This document shows positions 9,199 through 21,482 of a stretch of 64,000 bases of DNA, piece by piece. Position numbers and translations under genes: made by a program. The notes beneath the pieces were generated by a model. It did no database searches and was not told the origin of the DNA. It was given only the letters and a program-made list of their open reading frames with translations. Each line of letters begins with the position of its first letter. Positions within the stretch are counted from its first letter, which is position 1. Origin of the DNA: Orbilia blumenaviensis (taxonomy: Eukaryota > Ascomycota > Orbiliomycetes > Orbiliales > Orbiliaceae); the NCBI GenBank assembly GCA_036872755.1, contig JAVHNS010000006.1:1488001-1552000 (forward strand), in the 5' to 3' direction.

Positions 9199-10978
9199 AT
9201 AAAAATACGATGACGAACTCTGCACATATATATACCCAAGTGCCTCAGGTCTATTCCGCAATCACAATTTATTTCTTCCCCCTTAACACCTTAAGCTCTT
9301 GAGCTCTTCTCGCCGCCCTGATATATCACTCTTTAAATTTTTGACTTTACGGCACTACGCCCAAAATGTAAGACAGTGTAGCCGATAGGAATATCCAATA
9401 ACCTAGGGAATACTAGAAACATCGACCGTGCCGATCGTAATTCACCACTATCAATGTGTGGGGTTGATACACTGGGAGTGTTGCATTTTGGGGGGGCGCA
9501 CAGAGTCGCCCAACAGTTTTGCATTGCACATTAACCCAGCTCGGTCGATTCAATCTAGGATGCGTATATACTAAATTGTATAGAACATATCGGGCCAAGA
9601 CAGTGCAGTAACGCTGTGGCAGAAAGTCATCTCTTTCTTATTTCACCGAATCGAAAAATACCATTAGATATACTCCCACAAAAGTAGCGCACGCTCAGTT
9701 CCCATATATGACAAGCCCAGGATACTCGGCTCAGAAGGCAAACTGACCAACTTCTTTAGCTTAGTAACGTGATCGATCTTATCAATGTTACGATATCCCA
9801 ACATTCCCGTTTGAGAAGTACCTGCAGCTCAAACGGCCAGGGAAATCCATGCGGCTAAAATAGTTTAGACCGCTCCCTTTCTTCTTTCGCCTTCTTCAAT
9901 TGTTTCTTATTCCCTCCTAGCAAGCTTAGCATGCAATATAACGTAGTAGCCGGGCCGTATACATACCAACATTTGAGACCAGAATAGTACGGGTCGGGCC
10001 AGTCATATCACCCACCCACTCGGCGAGTTTGCGTAGATCCAAGAGCTCTTCGAACCGAGCTGATATCATGCGAATATTACACAAACTCGTTTTAAGATAA
10101 GAAAAAGAGCTAGAGAGCCGTTCCAATGGTATACTCCGTTAGTGAACTACTCTACTCCCGTCCATACACACAAAAACGATTCACAAAATGCATTGTTATT
10201 GTTCGCTGTTCCAACCTTGCTTACCAACTTAGCCCGAATACCAAGCTTAAAGCAAAACGGGGTACGGACCCCTCTCCCCTAGCTACCAGATAATTGTGGC
10301 CTCGGATCCCATTGAATATGGAGCCCAGGCCAGTGCCACAAATCCGGTAACTATTTCATGTTGGTGTTCCGAGAGAGAGTCTATACAGAGGAAAACAGGA
10401 GAACCTGGGCCTCATTGGTACTCGCTGGCAGATCTCGAGATGCTGTGCTTAGACTGCCCGCACTTAGATTCATTGCATTGTAATTTCGCTAGGCCACCCA
10501 AATGGATCGAATATTCCTAAGTTGCTAGTTGACCTCGACTCATGACGAGCCTTCCACTTTCGCACGTAGAATCGAATAAATACCAGCACACGAACCTGAT
10601 ACAATGATCCCGAGTGGATTGTAACATCAGCTTGCTTTCAAACCAGGCTCAGCACCAGGCGGTCTCGTTATCCGTGGCATCGCATAGTTGGTACCATTGG
10701 CAGCATTGGTCCAGCTTTCGGGTTTTCAGTGCAATGGAACCAAAATGCAACAAGCCCACACGAGTTGAATCAGAATAGTCCCGTGATTAGAATTATGTTG
10801 GCTAAATGTGTTGTAGAAATCAACACTTTCTGGTCAGATTGAACAGATATCACGAAACAGACGAACGACGCCAAATCCCACTACAGCGCGATCTTCGAAC
10901 TAGCTCTGTCAGCTCTATCTCGAAGCTTCAAGTCCCAGCACCTCCATTCGTGACCAGCACCACCATAAACCCGAAGCA
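9199..10978. other. Intergenic region with possible gene relics
   Basis: About 1.8 kb. No complete gene. Two short frames look mildly protein-like: 9926-10126 minus (RFEELLDLRKLAEWVGDM) and 10296-10520 plus (LADLEMLCLDCPHLDSLHC, a pattern seen in leucine-rich parts of fungal F-box proteins). Neither has an ATG-started, spliceable context that I could build, so if real they are decayed fragments. The last part holds the SEC11 promoter and 5' UTR. Confidence 0.4.
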
Positions 10979-11641
10979 ATGCTTTCCGCACTGTCCGCCT
11001 ATCAGCCCCGCCAGCTACTGGCGCAGGTTCTCAATTTCGGCCTAATCCTCTCAACTGCTTTCATGATGTGGAAGTCTCTTTCGCTAGTCACCAACTCCCC
11101 ATCACCAATCGTGGTGGTGCTTTCCGGATCGATGGAACCGGCTTTCCAGCGCGGCGACCTTTTGTTCCTGTGGAATAGAGGCGCAGATACGCAAGTTGGC
11201 GAGATTGTAGTGTTCAATATTCAAGGGAAAAACATCCCAATTGTGCACAGGGCACTGAGAAAGCACGCCAGTCGGTATGTTGAAATCCCATAGACTAGTT
11301 TCGCCTCGAAGAGCAGCGAGACTGGCTTTAGTTTACCTACACCCAATAGAACGTCCCACTAAAGAGAATTCGTATTCTATAGGCCGTCGCCGAAGCAGTC
11401 GAAATCTCGTGCATACCCTCCTCTCAAACTTCTTACCAAGGGTGACAATAACGCTCAGGACGACGTTGTCCTCTACACTCCGGGACAGCACTACATCGAT
11501 CGCGAAAAGGAGGTAATCGGAAGCGTTAAGGCTTATGTGCCTTTCGTTGGATATGTCACAATATTGCTATCCGAGCATCCGATGGTTAAGACCGTGGTCC
11601 TGGGTATCATGGGCTTGTTTGTGATACTTCAGAGGGAATAG
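10979..11641 (+). CDS. SEC11: Signal peptidase complex catalytic subunit Sec11, 2 exons
   Basis: Predicted 184 residues from exons 10979-11274 and 11383-11641, joined over a 108-nt intron (GTATGT...TATAG, phase 2). Sec11 is the catalytic serine protease subunit of the ER signal peptidase complex and cleaves signal peptides from proteins entering the secretory pathway. An N-terminal amphipathic start is followed by one membrane segment ([20 protein letters not shown]). The catalytic Ser sits in [11 protein letters not shown], the His that replaces the bacterial Lys in IVHRALRKH, and the Asp in [11 protein letters not shown]. The C-terminal hydrophobic segment ends VILQRE, as in other fungal Sec11. 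Length compares with about 165-190 for the family; the linker just after the intron ([13 protein letters not shown]) is slightly longer than usual and depends on the acceptor chosen, but only that acceptor keeps the frame. Confidence 0.95.
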
Positions 11642-11893
11642 TGGGCTAGTCCTAAATTTGGCTGCCATGTTGGCCAGTAATATAGCACCTTGTAATGCTT
11701 GATATCTTTCAGCATCACCTAGAGCATTTTATACAGTAGTTTCAAAAGTTAGGGGCGTAGTAGTCTCCGTTTATTAGTATCAGCCTAAGTAGGTATTTTC
11801 AGTATCTTACAAAAGTCTTTTAAGTCTCATGGGTATCATCACGCTTTTGAATCTATACATAAATGTCAAGTCACATCCAGCTTCGGCCAACTT

Positions 11894-13535
11894 CTAGACC
11901 TCTTCTTTATCCATGTTATCCCTCTTCCCTGTCCTCATCTTCCTCCCCGCTCCTTTCTCTTTCTTCTTCTCTTGCCATTCCTTGACTTCCTTTATCGCTT
12001 GCCTTTGTGCCTCTCCTACACTCTCAGCCAGCAGGCTCACATCTCCCTTCTCGACCTCTAAGGCATCCAACTTCTTCCCCAGCGCCTTCTCAATCCTCGT
12101 AAACTCCTCAATATCGTACTGAGTAACTAGATTCACGCATACACCACTTCTCCCCGCTCTTGCCGTCCGCCCAACTCGGTGAATGTAAGTTTTCGAATCC
12201 CCGGCAATATCATAGTTAATCACATAATCCACCGTCGGAATATCCAACCCCCTAGCGGCCACATCTGTCGCAACTAAGATATTCCTACTACCCGCCTTAA
12301 ATTTGTTCAAGGCACCCAAGCGTCCGGTCTGGCTTAACTGCCCGTGTAGCGGGATAGCTGAGCATCCCAACAGGCGTAATAATACGCTGATTCTCTGTGC
12401 GTCCATAATTGTTCGGGTGAAAATAATCATCGTCTTCCCTGCAAACTTTTCAGCAACGAGGTAGACTAGATAAGTATCTTTGTCCTTCTGGGGGATAAGC
12501 ATGAAGTACTGAAGAAGCGACTTGACGGTTTGGTATTTAGAAGAGACAGCGACCCTGACAGGGTTGGTCAGGGACATGCGCTGCAGACGCTCGACTTTGT
12601 CGGTCATTGTAGCGGAGAACAGATACGTATGCCGTTGTGGTGGAAGGACTTTCAAGATCTTTTCAATAATGGGACCAAAGTCGAGGTCAAGGAGACGATC
12701 GGCTTCATCCATGACAAGATACTTCAAAGAGCGCAAGGAGAAGCCTTTTGTGTTTTCCAGATGGTCCAACAGACGGCCAGGGGTCGCAACAATAATATGC
12801 GGGCGTTTCGAAAGCGCGATTGATTGGGGCATCATATCCATTCCTCCGACAATAACACAGGTTTTGACACCCAGCGAACCGCCAATGGCCTCGGTTTGCT
12901 CAGAGATCTGAAAGGCAAGCTCACGAGTCGGGGCCAATATACAGGCAAACAGCGTAGAGTGAGGGGAATGGTAGAGCGCCTGGAGAATCGGAAGAGCGAA
13001 TGCTGCAGTCTTTCCAGAGCCCGTTTCCGCAAGACCTATAAGATCTTTGCCCGCCAGAGCGAGGGGGATAGACGCCTGCTGGATCGGTGTAGGTTTGTGG
13101 AATTTCAGAGTCTCTAAGGTCTCGCAGAGTTGGTCGATGATACTCTGGCAAAGATATTAATAAAACGGTGCGTATAGAGTTACAGTGAGGTGTCTCATTT
13201 ACCAGCTCTTTGAAGGACTTTAACTCCTCCTCTTCCTCTTCTTCTCCACCTTCTTCCCCAGCTATGTTCGTAGCAGATTCCCGTGAGGGACTCTCCTCGC
13301 TATCGCGATCATCAGATGACTGCTTCTTTCTTTTCCGAACGTCCCCATCAGCTACATTCCCGACGCTACTCGACTTTCCAGGCCCAGCGGAGGCGACAGT
13401 TTGTGTCTGTGTGTTTTTCTTTATGGAGGCGACAAGATCCGATAAGGATGGAGCTGCTGGCGGTGCGAGTTCATCCTCATTGGTAGGCTTCGAAATCCTC
13501 CGCTTCTTCGTTTTATGTTGCCTATCACGGTCCAT
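11894..13535 (-). CDS. RRP3: DEAD-box ATP-dependent RNA helicase Rrp3 (DDX47 type), 2 exons
   Basis: Predicted 527 residues from exons 13203-13535 and 11894-13144 (58-nt intron, phase 0, GTAAAT...CCAG). Rrp3/DDX47 helicases act in the nucleolus in pre-rRNA cleavage leading to 18S rRNA. The N-terminal about 110 residues are charged and disordered, with basic motifs ([15 protein letters not shown]) fitting nuclear import and an acidic run ([13 protein letters not shown]). The core then shows all motifs in order: Q-motif (KPTPIQ), motif I AETGSGKT, Ia PTRELA, Ib [53 protein letters not shown]. The C-terminus is Lys/Arg-rich ([20 protein letters not shown]), again nucleolar in character. Start at ATG 13535 ([12 protein letters not shown]); upstream in-frame Met codons give unlike sequence. 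Assignment to Rrp3 rather than another nucleolar DEAD-box protein rests on overall similarity and is strong. Confidence 0.93.
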
Positions 13536-14443
13536 AATCAAAAATCTTTCGTGCGATAGCCGTGGAATTGGTGTGGTTTCGTTCGTTCGATTTCGGGATG
13601 CTACACTCGGTCCTCTTAGTGCTTCGCGATAGCGTTGAAGAAAGAAAGGATCGTAGGAAAGTTGAGGTGGAAAAATTTCGAGCCGTTGTGCGACCATATG
13701 CATAATCCAAACCTTGGGTGTCAAACTAGTCCACTTTGGGAAAAGCAGGGTGCAAACTACAACGTCCAACACAGTCTATACGACCAACTTCGCGTTGAAA
13801 AGATACATCAAGATCTTGAGGACTCGAGGCTTAGAGCTACTAATTAAACTTCCTTGACCGCAGCTCCACTAATAAAGCGTTCCATGGGCTAAGTATATAA
13901 TCCCTTCAAGGCTCATTGCATTACTTATTACGTGATGGTCAGAGCAGATGCCCGGTACTTTTTCACAAGGCGAGTCCCGTGACCGGCCTTGATGGCGCAC
14001 GGTCATTGTAATTTTGAAACGAATGTAGATGATTAATTATTACAAGGCCCAATTATGTTGCCGTCCATGCTATATAAGTATATTTCCTTAGCTTCAGCTC
14101 CGCCAAAGCCACCAAGAAGTGAAAACTAGTTGACGCTTTTCGAGCAAGTAAAAAAGTATCAACCGTGGTATCATAATCGCTAAAAGGTGAAGGAAAAGAG
14201 CAGAAAACAAGAAAGACAAAAAGTCAAAATCATAGAAAAATGAGAGTGATGCCGACATCAATGCCATGCTAAAATGCTAAACCGCAAAAAAAGAAAGAAA
14301 GAAAAATGCATTCAAAAAAAAACTCCAAGGCTTTCTGCCTGATAGCTATGCAGTGCGTGGGAAAATGTAGTAAGCGCAAAAATTAAAAAATCAGGTCGGA
14401 AATATTAGATTATTGTTTGGGTGTTCATTTCGCGTAAATTCAT
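13536..14443. other. Intergenic region, no gene seen
   Basis: About 0.9 kb between two minus-strand genes. It has short purine-rich runs (AAAGAAAGAAAG near 14290) and no supportable frame. It holds the RRP3 promoter at its low end and the 3' UTR of the zinc-finger gene at its high end. Confidence 0.6.
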
Positions 14444-17400
14444 TTAGCACCCATGATCTTTCCTCATGTGTGTCCTCAAATTCCCCTTCCCTCTCGGGCC
14501 GTAGAAGACACGGTCGCATCCGGAGTTCTCGCAGTGATAGCTTGCTTCTCTAGTCGCAATGGTTCCGTGCTTCGTCCTCTTATGTCGACTAAGATTGCTG
14601 GAGGTAGATGCGAACTCTTCACACCCGGGTACATCACAGTACAATCTCTTTCCCGTCGTCGGGACAACTTTTCTCCGCCGTGCCGGGAACGAAGTCGCTC
14701 CGTCACCTTCAAGGTACTTTCTCTTTTTCGACTTCGACGGTTTAGACTCCCGTGCGACCGTAGTTGGTTGGCGTCTAACAACTACTGGTGACTCGGGGAC
14801 CTGCGGTCGGCCGTAGGAGAAATAATCTGCTGGGAAACTACCAGCATTGGCTCGAATTGGGTTGTAGAGCTCATCAGGCGTTATGTTGGTACTATTGGGG
14901 TTACTGAAGCTCGTTTCGCTACCCTGGAGCCCTACCGGCGAGTTCCCCCATAGGCTGTCGTAGTTATTCGGTGAGCTTGACGAGGCAGTGCTATATGGCG
15001 GTGAATTTTCGTGCACTGCTGCTTTTGTTGGCGTTGGGGGCACGGGGAGATTGTCAATAGTGCGAATGCAAAAGTCTGTTCGCTGCGGGGAAGTCTCGCC
15101 CATTGATACATCCTCCAGTTCATCGATAGGCATACCAAAGTTATCTGGAAGCGAAACATGGCCAACGGTTGTCTCCTCTTCGGCCCTGCTTCCTGAAAAC
15201 CAGCAAAGCTCCCGTCGAACCCTTTGGTCTACATATCGCAGACTATAAACATCATCTTCGGGACCACCACAAGCATTCCAGAGACTATCTGGCACAAAGG
15301 TTGCGCATGAATTGCAATGCCACACAATGGCATACACAAAAGCGAAAAACTCCCCTTGTGCCCTTCGGCGGATACGCGAGAGATTGACCATATGGTTTTC
15401 GAATTCTCGGATCGTAGATATATAGCCTCGTTTGAGCAGTGAGATTGCGCTAGAAGTCACGTTCCTGACACCCGAATAGTCGTAACTATTCAAATGCGAA
15501 ACAACATCCCTTTGGAGATGGAACTCGAGCTGAGAATTAGACTTCGATAAAGCGGATCGATCCTTAAACTTAACGCGTTTTTTGAAGCTCGAGGCGAGAG
15601 ATGTGCAAAGGGAGCCGCATAGGTATGCAAAAATTACTCCGGTTTCCTTGAGTTCTATTTTTCAATTAGCACCTCACCTCAAATATCCTGTAAAGATTGT
15701 TTTCACACTTACCTTTCAACCACCGCACCAATATGGCGAACACGCCACATCCAATCGCATCCTCCCAAGAGGTAAGGGTATTCGGCGCCGGCTTTCTCTC
15801 TCCCGGCGTCTGTACATCAGTAAGGCATAGCAGTTTCGGGTCAATTGTCATCCCCGGGGCGCCATCCCCTTCTTCTGTCTCACAATGATTCCTCATGAAA
15901 TCCTTAAGCCCTTCGACTTCATTCACCGCGCACCCCACCTTATTCAATGCTCTGTTACCATCCCAAGTCTCGATCCATTTAAGTGCAAATTCCAACTCTT
16001 CCCACATAACAAAGGCGATCTCGTCAAAGATGTCCCGCTCACTTGGCATCCCTGGGATCTCTGAAACCGCTGGCAGACAAGACCGGAATACCGAAAGACC
16101 TGCTTGGAATTCTAGGATGTTTGACTTCTCGGGTGAGAGGGATTCGGATTGTGATATTGCATAGGCAACGTGGAGGAAACAGTAGACCATCTTCAAAGAG
16201 CGAGGTACTTCTTCGGCAAGTATCATATCAACGACGTCCATACCAACATCAACGATATTTGATACGCTACCAAGAGAGGCGACAAACTCTTTGAACTCAT
16301 TAGAGGCGTTGGGACGTAGGGTTCCAGCGACGAGCTTGTCATACGCTTTGTTAGCTGCAGTGAGGAATCGAGCATTCATCGAAGCCAACTTGACGCGGGA
16401 AGCATCCTCCGCATCAGGGCTCCGGAATTCCAGGAGCTTCGGGTCCGCGATAACCGGGCCCGGGCCACTAAACGCTGCCTGGGATTGGTATTCAACTGCC
16501 CGTTCCTTACCCTTCTTCGAACCTCTCGGACGGATGCGGGCCAATTCGCCCTTTACTTTCTGTAATAAAATTTCTGTATCCGCGTCTCTAATCATATTTT
16601 CGTTGTATATCGAGCCAGACGATATCAACGCCTCTGTCACCTCAGGACTGATAGACTTCAGATTGTTTTGCAGCCATTCCTGTATATCAAAGGCCTCTTT
16701 TAGACCAGAGGACCCACTGGTTTGCTGAACAACTTTGAGAAGCTCGGCCATTGTCTGACCAAAGATCTTATCATCTTCTGCGGGATGGTCAAGCTTAGCA
16801 GCAGCAACATCTTTCTGCCCAGCTGCACTGGAAGCCGAAAAGACACTCAGATCTCTATAAGCTGAAGAACTCGACTCGCCAAGTTGGATATCTTCATCCA
16901 TCTTTATCGAAGTTGAGAATCCTCGCCATAGCTGTTGAAACTCTGATAACTTGACCTCATCGCTTGTCTTCAACAGGTCTAAGGACGGTTGGCTAGAGTC
17001 ACCTGAACATTTCAGGCGACCCAAGAAAGGTTCATCGAGTCCGATTTCACAATCAGCACCCAAACCCTTCCCAAGAATGCCGGTGGCTACTTCTGGCGTG
17101 TCCCTCGAGATACTATCTCCCGCACTGCATGGGCGCGAAAGGATTGCATGGCATGTCGAGGCATGTTTTTCGCGCTCATCATAGGTAGCAAACCAAGCGT
17201 TGCAGGCAAATGTAGGGCATTGGAAACCTTTAGAGTGGTGCTTATCCCGCTGCAACCGTTCTGACTTGGTTTTCGATGTGCTAAGTCCGAGTGGTGTCCC
17301 TCTCATACCATGACGTTGAAAGATATGGAGATTGAGATCCTGAAAGACAGTAAATGACTCGGTGCAGGCTGGGACTGGGCATTCGTGCAGTGTTTCTTCG

Positions 17401-19513
17401 TCGGCGCCCGAATCACGCGTTGGCTCGGGGGGTTTCTGTATCGAATCTTCATCCTCCTCTTCTAGCTGGACTGGCTGGGCTAACTCCGTTATGTCCTCCA
17501 AGATTGGATCAAGATCCATCGCTATAAGCTCAGGTTCATCTACCTGCTGCAACACAGGAGGGGATTCACTAAACCAGTCGGGCATCCTTGCTGCCCAGTT
17601 TCCGTGTGCAACTTCAAAGTGATTCTTCAGCGTCATGTACCAATTCTCCGACGCTTCGCCATCGTGATAATGTAGGTCAGTACCACATATTCCACAAACA
17701 CCAACCGGAGAATCCGACCCCAATTCACTTGGTAGATAGAGAGGTCCCAGGTTGTCGTCATCTTCTTCAGATGTATCCAAAGTTATGGACTCCTGGAGGA
17801 TGTCTTCGATATTCAAAGGAGCTGCCTCAATAGAAACTTCTCCGTCTTCGCCGTGTGATTCAGATGCAGCTATAGTGGCAGCCGCCGATTGCCCTGTACC
17901 GGGTCCATCTCTGGTCACCGGTCCTGGTTCATCGGCTATATTGATCAGTAACTTGCAAAATACACAGTCCGCCCTTCTTTGACGCTTACCATCATGTCGA
18001 AACCCTATATTTTGGCTTGCACTACCCTTCCACCAAGCCCCAGTGTCCCTCCTCGGCCTCACAAAACTCCTCTCCTCCTCATCGTCAGTGGCGTTGCTTC
18101 TACTTCTTCCGGAAAATACAATCCCATCCCTTCTGCTCGAAAGCCCACTTCTAAAGGCTTCTACTTCTGCCTGTTTTAGAATCTCTACCGCTTCCCGATC
18201 TTCTGGGTTCCCGACGAATCTCTTCCAAATATTTTCGTCCTTGCCATCCCCTGCCCATGTGTACCTCTCCGGAGTTTCAACTCCCAAAGAAGGGTAAGAT
18301 GGCGGTTGCAACTCATCAAGCGAATGGAATGATGCTCTGTTTCCCAATACATCGTTATACCATGGCAATAGACCCCTTTGAGGGGCATTCTCTGCCTCGG
18401 TCAAAGTCGGCCGAGATGTCGAAGCCTCAGCATCCGCTCCAGACTCATTTTTGGTATTCTCCTCAGTACTCCAAGAATTATACGGCGGCGGGCTGTCGAC
18501 TTGAAAAGAAACCCCATTCGATGTTCCTAGAACCGGTTCCGGTGTGATGTTTAAACTCCTGAAATCGAATCCATCATCCAAGCTAGGCGTCAGGGGTCTA
18601 CTCCGAATCTTTCCTTCCGGGGATACTGGGCGTTTTCCATCGCTTTCTGGGGGGATTTCAAAGCTATCGGACGAGAATCCATGAAGGAAGGCATCAATCG
18701 AAGCGTCCTGGTGTTGAAAGTATGGAGAAGGCGATGTTAGATGGGATTTCGAGTCTTCAGGACTGCAGGATATTAGAAAAAAAAGAAAACGTTAGCCCCC
18801 CTTATCCATCTTGACAATTTCCCGCTGCTAACCAGCCAAGCTGATTACAAGTACAGCGCAAGTTGTGGAAATGCAGCTTACTCAATCATCATTAGAAACT
18901 CTGCCATCGTGTTCTCTCTTCGCTTCGAGGCTGCCATTTTCTCGCTATAATTATAGGAACTAGGGCTGACAGCGATCGAGTGTCTTTTATTCACTACGCC
19001 CGTTCGCAAATTCGAATTCCGTTGTAGGTAAAAATGTGAGGACCGTTTGCTCGGAACAGCAGGAGTAGAATGATTATATATATTCTCGATATGCTCAAAG
19101 CTGTCCACCTCTATATTGGGATTATAGAAGTCCTCAGGAGCACTGGTCTCGTCCTGTACCTGAGAACCAGAAGACTTCCACCAAGACGGAGTGTTACCCC
19201 CACCGTGCGAGGATAGGTTCAAGTTTAACCCAAGCTTCAGTGACAAACGCTTAGATATCGACTTTGCCTTTGATTTTCCCTTAGAATTCGAATTCGAGTT
19301 TGAGGAAGCGTTCTTCGTCCGGGGCACAGCAGGTGCTGAAGCGGTGCTCAACACACTGATTCGGTTGCCGGCGGTGTTGCCGTTGGTTTGTAAGCCGGCG
19401 TAGAAGCTGACTGGATCTTGGAATTGCTGGTAAGTTTGGTTTGGTTTCTCGATAAACAGGGACCACCGTTTGGGGTTGCTCGAAGCTTTCCGGTCGCGAT
19501 GGAACAGCTGCAT
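14444..19513 (-). CDS. Large multi-C2H2 zinc-finger protein, 3 exons
   Basis: Three long frames are one gene: exons 18882-19513, 15713-18762 and 14444-15654, with introns of 119 nt (GTAAGC...CTGCAG, phase 2) and 58 nt (GTAAGT...GCTAAT...AATAG, phase 1). The joins are in frame and give 1630 residues. Exon 1 is Ser/Asn/Lys-rich and basic. The middle of the protein has a CVFC pair (about residue 476), CGIC with a distal H-x3-H (about 570), and two C-x4-C-x12-H-x4-H fingers (CPVPAC... about 680; CPTFAC... about 730). A helical segment of unknown type covers about 950-1340. The C-terminus has a basic patch (SKSKKRKYL) and two more C2H2 fingers (CDVPGC... and CENSGC...) reaching the last residues, ending KDHGC. 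A nuclear DNA- or RNA-binding role is likely from the fingers; no specific orthologue is recognised. Confidence 0.82.
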
Positions 19514-20811
19514 TACTTAAAAATGATTTGGATACATGTATACGTGAAGAGGGGGGGCGAAGGAGTTTTATAGCAATTATATGGGTATACGGAAAGCAGG
19601 AATTCGAATGAAATAGAATTGACGTTTACTGGTTAATGTTAGCAGGTAAACGTTATAAACAAGTGCGTTCAAACGTTCAAATAGAAAACAGATACAGATG
19701 CAGCAAATAGAGTTGATGAGCTCGAGGAAGCAAAGGAGAAAGAAAGAAAAGAAAGAAAGAAACCACAAAGACCAGATGTTAGGTAAGATTACTGTGATTG
19801 GAGGCTTAAAGGGAAAGAAATACAGATGATGCATACAAGCTGGGGGAAAAATAATATTTAAGAGGTTGTATGGCCCGAGTGTAAGTGTAAATGCTACGAG
19901 GGGAGTGGGAATCGAGTCGCTTAAGCCGCCAAGCTGGGGGGTGGACAGTGTATCAGAAACCTGGGCTGCTGTATTACCTGCAGCGAAAGTAGGATTCCTG
20001 CATATCTTAGTAACTAGCGTCGAAGGGAACGTAACAAACGGCTGCAGCGGGGAGGGCAAAACAAGCAAGTCGATGTACCGGTCCGTCGACGAGTCCGAAA
20101 GCAAGTTGACCGGACTGTCAGCCAGCCGCTAGCTACTATGGTCGGGTGAGTAGCTGCAGCAAGCTGAAAGCTAGGACAAAGCTTGCAAAGGCATCTACAA
20201 TCGAATGGCTGTGGATATCACTTCTTGTGCGCTGTACCGGCCTTGCTTACATGATTGTATGTGCACAATATATGTAATCTGTCTAATGATTAATATTTCA
20301 CTTTTGGATTTACATTCGGCGGATACCAAGGTACCTTTCCATGTACTCCCATCTCGGATCAGGCTTGGGATGAGGTTCCTGTTCCTGTTCTAACTATTTT
20401 CTGTGGAAGGCCTGCCCCACATCAGACGGCCATCGATGGGCGAACTCGAACATCGAACAAGCCCCTGCTCACTTTCCACTGTCGTTCGTTAAAAAAATGC
20501 CAGCCCAAATAGTAGGATTCGGATGAGAAGCCTGGCAAAGTGTGCCTCGCATAGCCTCAAACCAAACCAAACGAAACCAAAAAAAAAACCCACATTCTCT
20601 ACAATCGCAATCTGCCCTTTCTTAATTTTATTGCGAAGCAACTGACCAAGTAGTAGTAGTTAGCCTGCGTTTACGTATGTATATGTAACATTGAAAAATA
20701 GTGATAGCATCCGCTGTGACGAACTGACATGGTGTAATTTTTTCGCAAGTTGATACATCGATGATGCTCCACATATCCATTATTATCTCCGTGAGAAAGT
20801 ACAGACGGGTG

Positions 20812-20840
20812 TTTTTTTTTTTTTTTTTTTTTTTTTTTTT
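20812..20840. repeat. Poly-T tract, 29 nt
   Basis: An uninterrupted run of 29 T preceded by ACGGGTG and followed by CAATACTCC. First of three comparable tracts on the same strand within 700 bp. Confidence 0.95.
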
Positions 20841-21050
20841 CAATACTCCTCAAGCTTACACCGATCCCTCAAGATCTTAAGATGCCTCAATAATGTTTCT
20901 TTTCCTGTAAGCATGCCGATGGGCATCATGTGCCCGTCGAATTGCATTGATTAATATTCCCTCCCACCAATTAATTGACATGCTGGAGTTAATTGATTAA
21001 CAAAGCCCGCTTCTAGGCCCGTTCCCCGATAAGCACCTAACGACAGAATA

Positions 21051-21068
21051 GTCACGATGATGTTAAGA

Positions 21069-21103
<35 letters not shown>

Positions 21104-21109
21104 CGTGAC
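21051..21109. repeat. Poly-T31 tract bracketed by an 8-bp inverted repeat
   Basis: GTCACGAT at 21051-21058 and its exact reverse complement ATCGTGAC at 21102-21109 enclose a T31 run (21071-21101). The right arm abuts the tract; 12 nt separate the left arm from it. Confidence 0.9.
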
Positions 21110-21451
21110 GATTGATTCGACTCGGTTAGTTGCCTGAGTGGAGCGCACCACCACCCCTCTTCCGAATTCCTTCTTTCTCCACCCCCCCTTGGGCCGCATT
21201 TAGGATCCTACTTTGACGTCGGTCGGCTGTTATGGTGTCCGTAAACAGGCGTTCCTAGCATCAGGCCTGACTAACGCAAAAAACGCCATATCGACACCAT
21301 CCCACTCCAATTACATTTACCCCGGAGTTCTTCCATCGATTTGTTTGAGAAATACAAGTACTACTAAGTGCAAACATATGAAGGATACCCAAGTAACTGG
21401 ACCCTACCAGACTGCTGTAAAACAGATACTTTACGTCATCGACACCCTAGT

Positions 21452-21455
<4 letters not shown>

Positions 21456-21482
<27 letters not shown>
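21456..21482. repeat. Poly-T tract, 27 nt
   Basis: A run of 27 T followed by CTCTTCAG; a second shorter run (T12, 21541-21552) lies 60 bp downstream. Same strand orientation as the tracts at 20812 and 21071. Confidence 0.95.

Noticed and set aside
9926..10520. Two short protein-like frames (minus 9926-10126, plus 10296-10520)
   Set aside because: No usable start or splice join; at most decayed fragments, so not listed as genes.
19577..20104. 175-codon minus frame rich in Leu/Phe/Ser/Pro
   Set aside because: It is the pyrimidine-rich leader of the zinc-finger gene; no conserved sequence and out of context as a separate gene.
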